Source: Channa striata (lineage: Eukaryota > Chordata > Actinopteri > Anabantiformes > Channidae). From it: a stretch of DNA of 64,000 nucleotides. Each line of letters starts with the position of its first letter. The first letter of the stretch is position 1. A program made the position numbers and the translations under genes. The notes below the pieces were generated by a model. That model ran no database searches. It worked only from the letters and a program-made list of their open reading frames with translations, and was not told the origin of the DNA. The stretch lies in contig CM065175.1 of the NCBI GenBank assembly GCA_033026295.1, positions 23,694,837 to 23,758,836 of the forward strand, read 5' to 3'. Positions 36,242 through 47,880 of the stretch are shown one piece after another.

Positions 36242-37971
36242 CTACTCGTGTGGCCCTGGAGCTCCTCTTTCCATGCAGTATTCCTCCCAGAGCTCAGTAA
36301 ACAAGTTTCCTGTCACGCCAAAAGAACAACCCTGATCCCTTTTCGGGTCGCACAATCCCAGATCCATTTTTTTAAACACAGCGCAGAAAACCTGCCGAGA
36401 GAGCGGCGTCAGCTTCTTCTCTAAGCAGTGGTCGTAGTAGTGCCGGTACACCTCAGACATGTTTGAAAAGACAGGCTCCAGATACAACTTCGAGATGGAT
36501 GTTCCACAACAGTAAGAGGGCACCTTAGGTAAACTGTCCAGGAACTCCTTCAGGACCATATGTTCTGATGCTTTACGGGACTTCCTCCGTGTTCTCTTCG
36601 TAGTGTTTTCCTCACAATTGCCCTGTTGGGATGCATTTTGTGCCCAATTGAGCACTGACCACTCTCCAATGCCCAAAGTGGAGAGAAACATCTTCTTGCA
36701 AACCTGCTTTCTTTCACTGTCTGCTATCAAATGATATCGCATTGAGACCAATCTTCTTGACTGAGTCCACGGTGCTCGTGTTCTTTCCACTGGGTCGCAG
36801 TCAACCAGTCCAGAAACATAGATCTTTCTTTGGGCCCAGTTCATGCACTGCCAGAAACTAGTAAACAATTTGCTCCTGGTTTCTTCACTAAAGTCTGCAC
36901 AGAAGCGATTGGAGGCCCTTTTGCAAGCACTGGACGTGCATCTTGGTCCCATTGTCCTCTGGGCTTTAGTTACGGTCGCACCATCTTTCTTACGTTTGCT
37001 GATGTATGGTTTGCCTTCCATTCTAAGTTGCTTCTGTCGATTTTGCTTCCAAGTTAGGGGCTTGGCAACTCTGGATTTTTTCCTGGCTGGCTCCTCTGGT
37101 CCTGGTGCCCAGTTTCTATCTTTGTTCTTGGCATTCACTTGTTCTGCAAACACACCATAATCTCATTATAGAACGACATGGTCTTTATGCTTGATAAATG
37201 ACAACAATTATATCAAATTCAATGTCTATTCTAAGGCTTTCTCTGCTTCCCTGACTGAAAAAAAAAAACTCACCCTGGTTCATTTCCACAGCATTACTGA
37301 TTGCAGAAGGAGCAGGATTCTGCTGTAGACGCAGAGGCACAACCTTTCTTGTTTCACCCTTTTTCACTGCTCCCTGCTGCGCCCAGCTAAGCACAGACCA
37401 CTCTCCAATCCCCAGAGTGGACAGGAACATGTTCTTACACACTTGTTTCCTTTTACCATCCACCAACAAGTGGTAACGGAGGGAAATCGATCTCCTCGAC
37501 TGCAATGCCACCGTTCGAGATCGTTCCACGGGTTCACAATCAACATGTCCTGCTACATACAGTTTTCTCTGAGTCCAGTTCATGTGCTGCCAGAATTCAT
37601 CAAACACTTTCTGCCTGGCGTCTTCGTTGATTTCACTGCAAAGCCGGTTCGATGCCTTTTTGCACGCAATCGAGGTGCATCGGGATCCCATTGCTCTTGG
37701 CTGTTTCGTCACAATCTCGCCGTCTTTTTTGCGTTTGCTCACATATGCTTTGCCCTCCATTCTCAGCTGTTTCTGCTTGTTTTGCTTCAGGTTTGTTGGA
37801 TCGGTGACTTGGGCTTTATATGTTTTTCTTGCAGTCCCTCCTTTGCTCAAAGTAGTGTTTCCATTTTTTACACCTACACAAAAAATTGGATGAATATTTA
37901 GAAACAGTGCACCTGAAATACACAGTCTCAAATGACAACTAACTTTATCTTTGTCAATCCCCAAATAACGT

Positions 37972-38007
<36 letters not shown>

Positions 38008-39723
38008 CATACATACATACATAAATACATACATACATAGATATTATATATAAAAATCACTTTTGTTTTTTATAACTCTGGCATAATCAGTGAACCAACA
38101 ATATTAAGGATTTGCCAGGAGTTGGATAACAAAAAATATTAACTAACGAGATTACTTAGTAACTATGTTACTTACCGGTGACAGTACCCAGGAGCAGTGG
38201 GTTCTGTGGAATTATTTGAGGGTCCGATATTATCATCGAGTTGGACCTTGTTTTGGGCAGTTCATCTTTTTCCATATTAGGTTTCCTGCTTGGGTCAGTC
38301 ACATGCAGATGGTCTGGACAGAACAGCAGAAATACACATTATTAAACATGGCAATATTGTAACCTGATGACCTTCAGTAGACATTATTTTTCCCCATGCA
38401 TCCAGGAACCAACAAAACACTGGCAAGCAGAAAATTAATTGGCAGCAAATTCAATAATTGATTGTTCCTTTGAGTCACTATCAGTTTCTCACCAATGAGT
38501 ATTTGCTGGTTTCACAATTTTTTGTAAATATTTGTAAACTTCATAGTTTTAACTTTTATAAGTAATAAAGAACTGTAATAAAATGTGCTGTAAAATGTTT
38601 TAGGGATTGACTGCATACTCACCTGATGGAATGTGGTGGGACCCAAAAGTCTCAGTGACAGCGGGTCTGTGCACAGGGGGGTCACTGGTGTGTTTGGGAA
38701 GGACACCAATATCCTCCATTGCTGCAAAGGCTAAAACATAAGTAACAAGTTGTATGAACCTTGTACATAATGTACAAGCTTTTGACTAAGTCTATGTTGG
38801 TCTGGATTTTAACAAGTACATTTTTTTTTTAACTTTAGACCTTGTCTAATGTAGTCAGATCAAACAGACGTTTTTTTCTTTTATTTTCACAAAAACTATA
38901 ATAAATGTTTGACAAATTTGAAAGTTTGTTTTAAATCATCTTTAGCTTCTAATAGCGACTGTGGGTCAAACACAGAAGCAGTGAAATATTCATGCATTTG
39001 CTCTCACAAATACAGACGATAAAGTTCTCATCAATTTGTTAAGTTTCTTTTTAGACATAGACATAACTTGATGTAGTCTAATGCAGAAAACTTTGATATT
39101 TCTTTGAGTTTTTACAGACTGAAAAGAAAATGCTTAACAAATCAGAAACTATGGTTGAAGCTGTATTTTACTCCCATTAATTTTACAGGCTGCTCGATGT
39201 GGCCTGATGGAAAAACTGTAAAACTTACGTTTCTTTCCTTTAAGAATAACGTACAAGTGATGTTTAAACAGAATTAATATTTTCGGGTAAAAAAAATGGG
39301 TAGAATTCAAGTATCTCTCAATTTTTCGATAAACAGTTAATTTTGTAATTAGACTCCTAAACGCGTCTATAACCACAGTTCATGCTTGTAATAATTGTAA
39401 TAACACAACCACGTGTCCAAATCCTGAAGATTTCTGCAGTTTAAGCATAAAATCATAATTGTTTCTCTAAGACCAGATGAGTCTGATGTTGGTGGGCAGA
39501 CGACCCCGGCAGACCCCCTTTGAAGGACCTCCTTACACAGGGTGATACATTTGAAAACGTCTCGGAGACCCGTCGCTTCCATCCAGACCTGATCGCTGCC
39601 CCGCTGCCGCCTCTTTACTCCATCGAGACTCTGCCAGTGAAAGCCAACATCTGTCAGCTCGGATCCGGATTCTTATTCCCAGAAATACTCGGCTCCGAGC
39701 GGACTCTCACCGGCGGCCGCCAT
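36242..39723 (-). CDS. Unrecognised 583-aa protein with a duplicated cysteine module, resembling part of transposon-encoded proteins
   Basis: Five minus-strand exons, 39723-39711, 38721-38623, 38313-38176, 37873-37274 and 37143-36242, join in phase to 583 aa, starting MAAAA-MEDIG. The first 110 residues are low in recognisable features. Two homologous modules follow, one per large exon (about 114-245 and 317-450). Each starts with QKQLRMEGK and YVSKRKKDG/YISKRKKDG, has a three-Cys group (CTSIACKKASNRLC; CTSSACKRASNRFC), then QRKLYVAGHVDCEPVER or QRKIYVSGLVDCDPVER, and ends in VCKNMFLSTLGIGEWSV or VCKKMFLSTLGIGEWSV. Only the second continues into LPKVPSYCCG and a segment with SKLYLEPVF (about 470-583). 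From memory, this module order resembles the N-terminal part of uncharacterised, probably transposon-derived proteins of insects and fishes, which usually continue into a nuclease-like domain. None is seen here. Function unknown; DNA binding is a guess. The spliced structure and GC-rich first exon suggest a host gene. Confidence 0.72.
37972..38040. repeat. TAGA/TACA microsatellite
   Basis: Tetranucleotide run in an intron of the unrecognised minus-strand gene. On the minus strand it reads as a Tyr/Ile/Leu/Ser string in an ORF that extends beyond the real exon border at 37873. Confidence 0.95.
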
Positions 39724-41628
39724 GTCTGAGCATGCGCACTGGCTCCCACAGCAGGAACGTTAGAAATAGTCACGTAGCAGAAATATGCTCTAGGAAGATG
39801 ATTCCTCACATGAGATATGTCCCAGGATTATCTTTGAGAATAACAGTGATTGAGTCCTAACATGAGCTAAAACAGTAAATTATTTGGGGAGAAGAGTTGA
39901 GCTGTGACCCAATAAATGGGGCAGGAGACAAGAAACACAGTTTTATTGCACAAAACACTTAGAAATAGGTACTTGACTCAAAAGGCTTGAGATTTTTTTT
40001 CTGCATAAGCCAAATTCTTCACTAATAAAAACACAAATTACTGGTGAGAGGCATTTTGATAAGCTAAGGCTGAGCTAGTTTATAGTACTAATGATTCTAT
40101 AGAAACAATTATTAAATTTGAATTCGAAATACGGTGCTGTAATAAGAAATGATTAACCCTTCCATGTGATTAATAATGATATATTTTTAACATTTCAGAG
40201 CGGATTAGACTGCACTCTTTCATCCAGTTTCAAGGGTACGGCAGGAAAGTATTTGTGATTTATGGCAGCGCACAAAGAGGCTGCTCAAAATAGTAAGAAC
40301 ATTTATAGCTTTGCTCATCCCATTCTTCTCACATGACATCAGGGGAAGGGAAGGAAGCTTTTGAACAAATTTAGAGTTTGTGCAGGGGGTTCGAGTCTCA
40401 GATCGTCAAGCAGGCAAAGCTCCCAGCTGACATTGGGCCATAGACACTTTATTAAACTCACCTGTACAAACTAATCCAACCCAATACCGCAGCTCTGCCA
40501 TGAATTCGGCTTTTACAATATTACAATTTCTCAGAGGAGGTGGCTCTAAAGTTTTGGCCATCCTATTAAAAATGAATGAGGTGGCCAGATTATTAGAACC
40601 ACCTCTTCTTTTAATGCACTCCAGTACGATTTCCATGCCCAGTAATAGAGAGTAGAATTATCACCTTTCTGACAGTTCAAACTGAGAAATAACATTGGAA
40701 AAGTAGAAATAATGGCAGAGCTGCTGGATTTGACGGCATTAAATTGCACAATCACAATCAAAGTGTACCTAATAATATGACCAGTGAGTAAAGGACTGTG
40801 TCAGTGATTATGTACAATGTTAAGTCAGGACTTTTCTTCAAACGTTTGCACCGTACTTAATACATTCATTCATAATTAAGTTTATTAATCTCCCATGAAA
40901 CAACATTTGTACAAACTGAGTGTGACGTAAATATTATGTTGATTTTATGAAGATTTTAAGGGTATTTAAGTATATTTGTACTTAGTATATTTTTACTTGT
41001 TGTGCAATAAATCAGATGTGCAATACTTGTGCTTTACATTTTCCAATGTTAATATGTACATATGCAGATTATCCTCAATTTTTAATGCCTTTTTTGCACA
41101 GTTAATATTGCTGTTTTGTTTTTTTTTTCTTTTCTTTTTTATGTGGTTTAAGTTAAACTAAAAATGTACATTGTTCTGTGCAGATTCTGTGTTCTTTGTC
41201 TATGGCTGCTAAAACACAAGAATTTTCCCACTGTGGGATCAATAAAGGCTTATTTTGTCTTATCTGATCTGATCTTAATAGGATGAAAACGTTTCCGGCT
41301 AAATGCAAATACATATTTGGGTGTCATTTTTGTGGTTTTTATTTCTAAACTGGTTTGAATTCCTTTTAGTCATTGAGTTTGCAGTCAGTTATTATTCGGA
41401 GTGACCGTGTGTTTGTGTTGCCGGAAGTAGGACGTGCAGTTCTCCAGCTGTTCGCACCGCGTCGCTGTCGCGCTGTCGGTGTTTGGCCGGTGCAGCTTCT
41501 TCATTTCAGTTGACCCGCGTTATCTCGGACTTTAAACCCGCCTGGGCACGCACGGCTCGGAATATATCCAACAATTAACGGTGAAAACTCCGCGTGTTCG
41601 TTCGGCGTTGTCCGCCGTGACGTGCGCG
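39724..41628. other. Intergenic region between two divergently transcribed genes
   Basis: Left flank of the start codon at 39723 (minus strand) and upstream DNA of tap1 (plus strand). No additional gene supported. It contains the interspersed repeat at 40437-40792. It becomes CpG-rich from about 41400, consistent with a promoter region. Confidence 0.4.
40437..40792. mobile_element. Non-autonomous fish DNA repeat
   Basis: The sequence follows a widespread percomorph repeat, with segments cacctgtacaaactaatcc, tggccagattattagaacc and tatcacctttctgacagttc. It ends in a gtgtacctaataatatgacc motif that is imperfectly inverted at the left end. The minus-strand ORFs inside it are not genes. Confidence 0.65.
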
Positions 41629-41674
41629 GGGGACTTTCCCGAGTAGAACGCCATAAAGAGTTGGTTTCACTTTC
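41629..41674 (+). promoter_or_regulatory. NF-kappaB and ISRE sites of the tap1 promoter or 5' leader
   Basis: GGGGACTTTCC at 41629-41639 is a perfect NF-kappaB consensus. TTTCACTTTC at 41665-41674 fits the IRF/ISRE core TTTCNNTTTC. They are 25 bases apart. A GTAAGT donor at 41808 likely ends a noncoding first exon, which would be spliced to the acceptor at 42187-42189. NF-kappaB and interferon control of TAP1 is established in mammals; here it is inferred from the motifs. Confidence 0.6.
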
Positions 41675-42201
41675 GTCCGAGCGAAGTGTTCGCTGGGAGT
41701 TTTAGTCGGTCACTCTTCGGGTTTGTCAGCGACCAAACGGGCGCGTTTACCGGCTGCTGGGCGAACATCAAGTGTCTGCTTCAGCAAAACCTGCTTCTTC
41801 CTCGGGGACGTAAGTAGGATCCGGACAGCGGCGGTGGGCGAAGCTAACCGTGCGAAGCTAACTGTAGCCGCGCACGGTTGACGTGTGCGCACTTTTCGGT
41901 GTAACAGTACCGGTAGGAATCTTGTCGTTTTGGGTGTTTGGAGGTAGAATTACAGCAGAGCGTTTAAAAGAAATGAGCAGGGCAGGAGAAAATGAAAGTA
42001 AATGTCCAGCAAAGCGAAAGTAGCATGTGTACGTTCAAACTGTGGGACTCTTCTATAGCGACAAAGGGGGAAAACCAGCTGACTAGTTTCTGTGCTGTGT
42101 GTTTCATTGGTTTGGGGGGAGTCTATTTCCTGACCCTGCTTGTTAATTGCAGCCTCTGATCCTGATCCTGATCCTCCCTGTCCCTGCAGAACCTGTGCAG
42201 C

Positions 42202-45200
42202 ATGCAGAAGATGAGCTACTTCTTCCCCCTGTTCGTGGTGTCTCTGGACGTGTGTGTGGTGCACGCCATCCGCCTGGCCCACCTCTCACCTCTGCTCCTC
42301 TCCCACCCGTTCATCACCCTGTGGGGCGGAGGGCTGATCCGGGCCGCCCTCCTCCTCCTCCTCACCTTAACCTATCCAGGAAACCTGCCGTGGATGAGCA
42401 GCGTCAAGGGCATCCAGAGTTTAGGGGTCCTTTGCCTCCACTTCCCCGTGTACACCACTGTTCTCTGGGTGCTGGGGCAGCCCACCATGGAGCAACTATG
42501 GGGGTGGCACTCCTGGGAAAGGGTGAGTGGATGTGTTGGACTGGTTTTTCGGAATCAAGTTCCAAACTGGCTAGAAAAGCAGGCACCTGTTCATTTAGTA
42601 CAATTGTTTGGTTAGTGTGACATCCGGCAAATGATCAATGCTGTGAATTTTACCTAACTGAAGAATAGCTCCACCACTTTAACATTCACCCTCTGGGATT
42701 GAGCCAGAATATTTCCTGTTACTGGTTGTCCACTTCTAGCTTTAGAACTAGTTGAAAATAGCAACAGTTATATGTACAGTTTATTTAGTTTGTTCAGCAA
42801 ATGAAAATCCGAAAGGATTCATTCAGCAGTGACAAGCAAAAGAAGATCAAAACTTTTATTGGCAAGTAGTCAAAGGTTTTCTAAAAGGCTTCTAAAGAAC
42901 TACTGTAACTTTGTAAGTTAATCTAATGTGTTTCCAGTTTGGTTTCGCCTTGTTTAATACCCTTGCAGAAAAAATGTGAAATATTGTGAAAGAAAGTCAG
43001 TTAGTAGGTAAATTAGTCTACAGCTTTTTTCCAGTGCAGATACTAAATCTAGAACAGAAACCGAAAGCAAACCAGCCTGAAGAGTACGAGAAAGCTGCAA
43101 TTCAACAAATGTTGTTTACTTACACAAACCAGTTTTTGGAAGCAATGAAACAGTAATTTTAGTTTATTTTCTCTTAATCCTAATATGTTCACCTTTAGTT
43201 ATGTGGTTTTTCTGTTCTGCATTTCTGTGTTAAACATGCATTTTGTTTTGCAGGTGTTACAGGGTTATGTTGTGACACTCGTGGCCTGGCTCTACTGGAG
43301 TCGATATGTGTCAAATATTTTGAGCTCCTGGGGTCGAAAAATCCTAGCTCTGTTCTCAAACAAACCCTCTGAGAAACCTAAAGACAACACCGGTGCTTCT
43401 CTGAAGAGATTGATGGGATACATGAAGCCCTACCTCAACCGCTTTGTTTTTGTCCTGTTGCTTGTGGTTCTGTCTTCTTATGGTAAACAAGATAAATTTA
43501 AATGAAGTGTATGTACAGTAGTAGTTTCTATGTAGCTTTTTTATGCAGCTGCCAGTTTTTCTTCTCTAATATCGATATAGTGACAATGCGATCTTCTAAA
43601 CCTCAGGTGAGATGGCTGTTCCTCAGTACACCGGCCGTGTGGCTGACTGGATCATAAATGAAGAAGCACCTGATGCATTCACAGAGGCCATCACAGTCAT
43701 GACAGTAATGACCATTGCAAGGTAAGTTTTCTGCTTCTAAACATTTAAAATTCTGCAACAAATCCAATATTTTCTTTTTTCTTCGGCAAACAGAAATGTG
43801 TTTAACTTGTAATTCAGTTGAACAGAAAATTGTGATTTATTGCAACTTTGCATTTAATTGTGGGTAATTTCGGTAAGCAATATATATAAAACACTCTCCT
43901 CTGTTGTATGTTTCAGTGCTCTGCTTGAGTTTGTGTGTGATCTCACATACAACATCACCATGAGCTGCATACACACCTCAGTACAGGGAGCGGTTTTCCA
44001 GACGGTGCTGAAACAGGAGATTGCTTTCTTTGATGAGAGTAAAACCGGTAAATCGTCTGCACGCTGTAGATAACATTGTCCCAAAACAAAGCAGTGTAAA
44101 GATAACTCACTTCTTCATCTTGAAGAATCACCTAATCTTGTTCCAGAGGTGTTTAACTAATTTACTGAAATACTGTTCTTAAGTACAGTTTGAGGTATTT
44201 GTGCTATTCTCAAGTATTCTCAGTTTTTTAACCTAAACATTTACTCCGTTACCATTTAGACAGAAACTATGTGTTTTTTTTATCATTACCTGTATCTTTT
44301 AGCTTTAGTTACATTTTACAGATTTACATTCCTAATAATAATATCTTTAAAAAAACTGTTGTTCCATACTTATAAATGTTTAAATAAAAATATAATAAAA
44401 TGTAGTGGGTACATTTGTACGTCAAATAAAATCTGAAGCACATACTCAGTGCTTTAAAATAAGTGAAGGATGTTCAGTAATAACTCTACTACTACTTCTA
44501 GTGAAACTTTTTAAAAGCACGACTCCATTGAGAAAGCTAATGCACATCTCTGATCTCAGGTGAGCTGGTGTCCCGCATCACCACCGACACCAATGACATG
44601 AGCGAGGCTCTGAGTGAGAAACTAAGCCTTGTGATGTGGTACACGGCACGATTCGGCTTCCTCTTGTTCTTCATGGTGAGCCAGTCGTGGAAAATGACCC
44701 TGCTGACTTGCATGGGGCTGCCTATCATCTGGGTCATACCTGAGCTCACTGGACACTTCCACCAGGTAAAAGTTTGATGTTTTAGTAACAATGCCATAGT
44801 TGCAAATAACCAATTCTTAAGTAATGCAGGCAAAGGTGACTGTGTTGTTTTTAAAACACTGCCTCATATTGTCACAGAAATAACCTTTTTCTTTTTATGT
44901 ATATTTTTTTCTATGTTTCAGACTATTGCTGCAAAGGTTCAGGATTCGCTGGCAAAGGCCAACCAGGTGGCCACAGAGACTTTCTCCTGCATAAAGACAG
45001 TGAGGAGTTTTGCCAATGAGGACGGTGAGACAGAGAGGTACAGAAGACGGCTGGAGGACACTTATGCACTCAACAAAAAGGAAGCAGCAGCATATGCAGC
45101 ATCTACGTGGGCTAGCAGCGTGAGTTGAAAAATGATCTGTTGTTTTGTGGTTTAATTAATTAATTGTTTCTTGTGAGTGTGAGTTGGAATTAACTTAGAG

Positions 45201-47880
45201 ACTTTAGCAAATTGTGCAGGAATTGTTTGCAGTATAAGATAGAGGTCGCTGACAGGACATGTTAAAACCATGCTGAGTCCAATTGATTACAACCAAAATT
45301 GTAACTGAAATGTGTACAGAAATATACCCAGAGAATGGAAAATTAAGTCACAGTTAGTAAATAACATGTTGGAGCATAGGTGGAGTTGAGGTCAGACAAA
45401 AGAGCAGACGACTATTATATTCAAAACTGCTGCTACTGATCAAGGCAAACTGAAGCACAGACAAACCCGTGTTTACCCATTGTTCCCTCGAAAGCACATT
45501 GGAGCCTTAATTAGCTCAAACATTTGCAAATGACTCAGTTGATGTGGAATCATTTTTCACTTCACGGTCACTTAAAGAAGTTTCTTTGATGTGAATAAAA
45601 AGTTGAACCCATTTATATTCCCCTAGATGACCACTTTGGCCCTGAAGGTGTGTATTCTATACTATGGAGGTACTCTTGTGACCAGGGGGGCTGTCAGCAG
45701 CGGAGATCTGGTGTCATTTGTCCTTTATGAGCTACAGTTTGCCTCTGCTGTTGAGGTGAGCTATCAAGGCTATCAAGCAGAAAATTGTTTTGATCACAGT
45801 ATGCCACAGTCTCACCAATAAGTTCCCATTTTTGTACTTTTCCTTCAGGCTGTCATGCGTTATTACCCAGAGGTGAAAAAGGCAATTGGTGCCTCTGAGA
45901 AAATCTTTGAGTATTTGGATCGGATACCTCAAGTACCCCAAGAGGGCAGTTTGGCCCCTGAAAATCTCAGGGGACATATTGAATTCAAGAATGTAAAATT
46001 TTCCTATAATAAAAATGACAAGACAGAAGAAAACAATCTTGTGCTAAAGGTACGAATCTCTTTTTTTTTCAATTGTATTTAAACCCAGGGTTGTCATCCT
46101 GATCCCTAAGGCCCAGTGCCCTGCTTGTGTTTATTTTGCCTTCCATGACACTTGAACCCTTATCTTAGATGGTTTCTTCCAGCTTGTGACTGACTGAAGA
46201 TGTTGGATTTTCACAGTCTGTAGTGGGTTGGACAGGGATAGTTGGAAAACAAGCAGAGCAGTAGGCCTTGAGGATCGAGGCTGAGAATCCCTGAATTAAT
46301 TAATTATTTTAATCACACATGACATTTGACTCTTTTCCTCCAGGACGTGTCTTTGGAGGTAAAGCCACGCCAAATCACTGCTCTCGTGGGGCTTAACAGA
46401 TCGGGAAAGTCCACCTGTGTCAAGCTGCTGGAGAGGTTTTACCAGCCCAATGCAGGGAAGATCCTACTGGACGGAGAACCACTGCAAAACTATAAAGACC
46501 AGTACCTGCATGACAAGGTGGGCCGTCACAAGTCGTTGTTTTAGATTTTGCCTCAGAATTTTCAGCCGTTTAGCTGACACTGACAATTATCTTGACTTAA
46601 GACATTTTTTAAGCTATTCCATTTAGTCTGGTTGAAACATACTGAATAAATACATTTTTGAATAAAAAGATGACATGGGTAGCATAACTTGTAATCTGTT
46701 GCATGGTTTTGGTTACTTGAAGTTGTGCACATTTTCTGAGCAAGGAAACACTTTCAGTATATACAGTATGTAGGACCTCCAGGGTACACAAAGCATTTCA
46801 TGAGAAACTCGTGATTACAAATCTTTCTACCTGTCTTCATTCTGCTGTTGCCCTCATTGTTGACCTGCGTCAGCTGTGGTAATTAAACCGCCATTATGTT
46901 TGCTCTTCATTCTCTGTGTTTATAGATTGCTGTGGTGAGCCAGGACTGTGTGCTGTTTGCTCGCTCAGTGCGGGAAAACATCAAGTACGGCTTTGAAAAT
47001 GCCTCTGATGAGGAGATGCACAGAGCTGCCAAGCTGGCTAGTGCCCATGACTTCATCATGGATCTGTCAAAGGGATATGATACAGGTTCGATCCACAAAC
47101 TCAGCCTCTAGCACATTGTATCCCAAAGCAGGGAGCTTCACGCTGGTGTCTGTTTCTCCTTGGAAAATTTTACAAAAGCTTGTTATGTACATTTTAATTC
47201 TTACTGTAGATGTTTGTCTTTATTGGATTCATTTTTTACAATTGGGAAAAGAAGTGAGTTTCTTCTTCCTTCATGCAGGTCTTAAAAAGCATGTACTGAA
47301 AGTGGCATTAGATTCTAAATTAAACTTTCAGAACTCTACAGAAACCCTGCTCACAATAATGAAAGCACCATGAACCCTATGATCTTGCTCACTTTTTCCC
47401 AGCGATGTAGACACTAACACACGTGGTTCTGTTGGATAGATGCTGGGGAGAAGGGAGGCCAAGTGTCTGGAGGCCAGAAGCAGCGCATTGCAATAGCCAG
47501 AGCTTTCATCAGACGTCCTAAAATCCTGATATTGGACAACGCCACCAGTGACTTGGACACCGAGAATGAATATCAGGTGTGGAATTCATGAGTCCCCCCA
47601 CTGTCTGCACACCTTCTACATTTCTTTATTTCTTTTCCTGCCTGTAACACTAAACCATGATTGTGCTCAACAGGTCCATCAAGCTTTGTTGGAGCAAGCC
47701 AAAGACTGCTCTGTGCTTTTGATATCCAACAAGATGAGTGTTGTAGAGAAGGCCAATCATATAATTGTCCTACATGAGGGGACGGTAAAGGAGGAGGGCA
47801 GTCATGATGAGCTGTTGAAGAAAAAAGGCTTTTATGCTGAAATGGTTGAAAAACAGAATAAGGGCTTTCATCGTCAATAA
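42202..47880 (+). CDS. tap1: TAP1-type peptide transporter subunit (ABCB2 family)
   Basis: Twelve coding exons join in phase to 735 aa: 42202-42522, 43254-43482, 43607-43721, 43917-44047, 44560-44765, 44922-45119, 45627-45755, 45849-46049, 46344-46517, 46926-47085, 47440-47576 and 47674-47880. TAP1 and TAP2 form the ER transporter that loads cytosolic peptides for MHC class I. Residues about 1-160 are hydrophobic N-terminal helices and 170-450 the ABC membrane domain. The nucleotide-binding domain has Walker A GLNRSGKST (526-534), signature VSGGQ (630-634) and Walker B LILD (Asp654). TAP1 is chosen over TAP2 because of VLSSYGEMAVPQYTGR, the near-canonical signature, non-Glu after Walker B (Asn655) and absence of the switch His (Asn686 where human TAP1 has Gln). 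The Walker A Arg529 and D-loop SDLD are unusual. The exon 1 acceptor and ATG at 42202 were chosen; Met at 42211 is an alternative. Confidence 0.93.

Noticed and set aside
37185..38060. Tyr/Ile/Leu/Ser-rich N-terminal extension of the 291-aa minus-strand ORF
   Set aside because: Translation of a TAGA/TACA microsatellite within an intron. The exon begins at 37873.
42202..47880. Assignment as TAP2 or TAPL (ABCB9)
   Set aside because: The VLSSYGEMAVPQYTGR stretch, the residue after Walker B, the non-His switch position and the C-terminal EEGSHDELLKKKGFY match TAP1 better. TAP2 would have a degenerate signature and a His switch.
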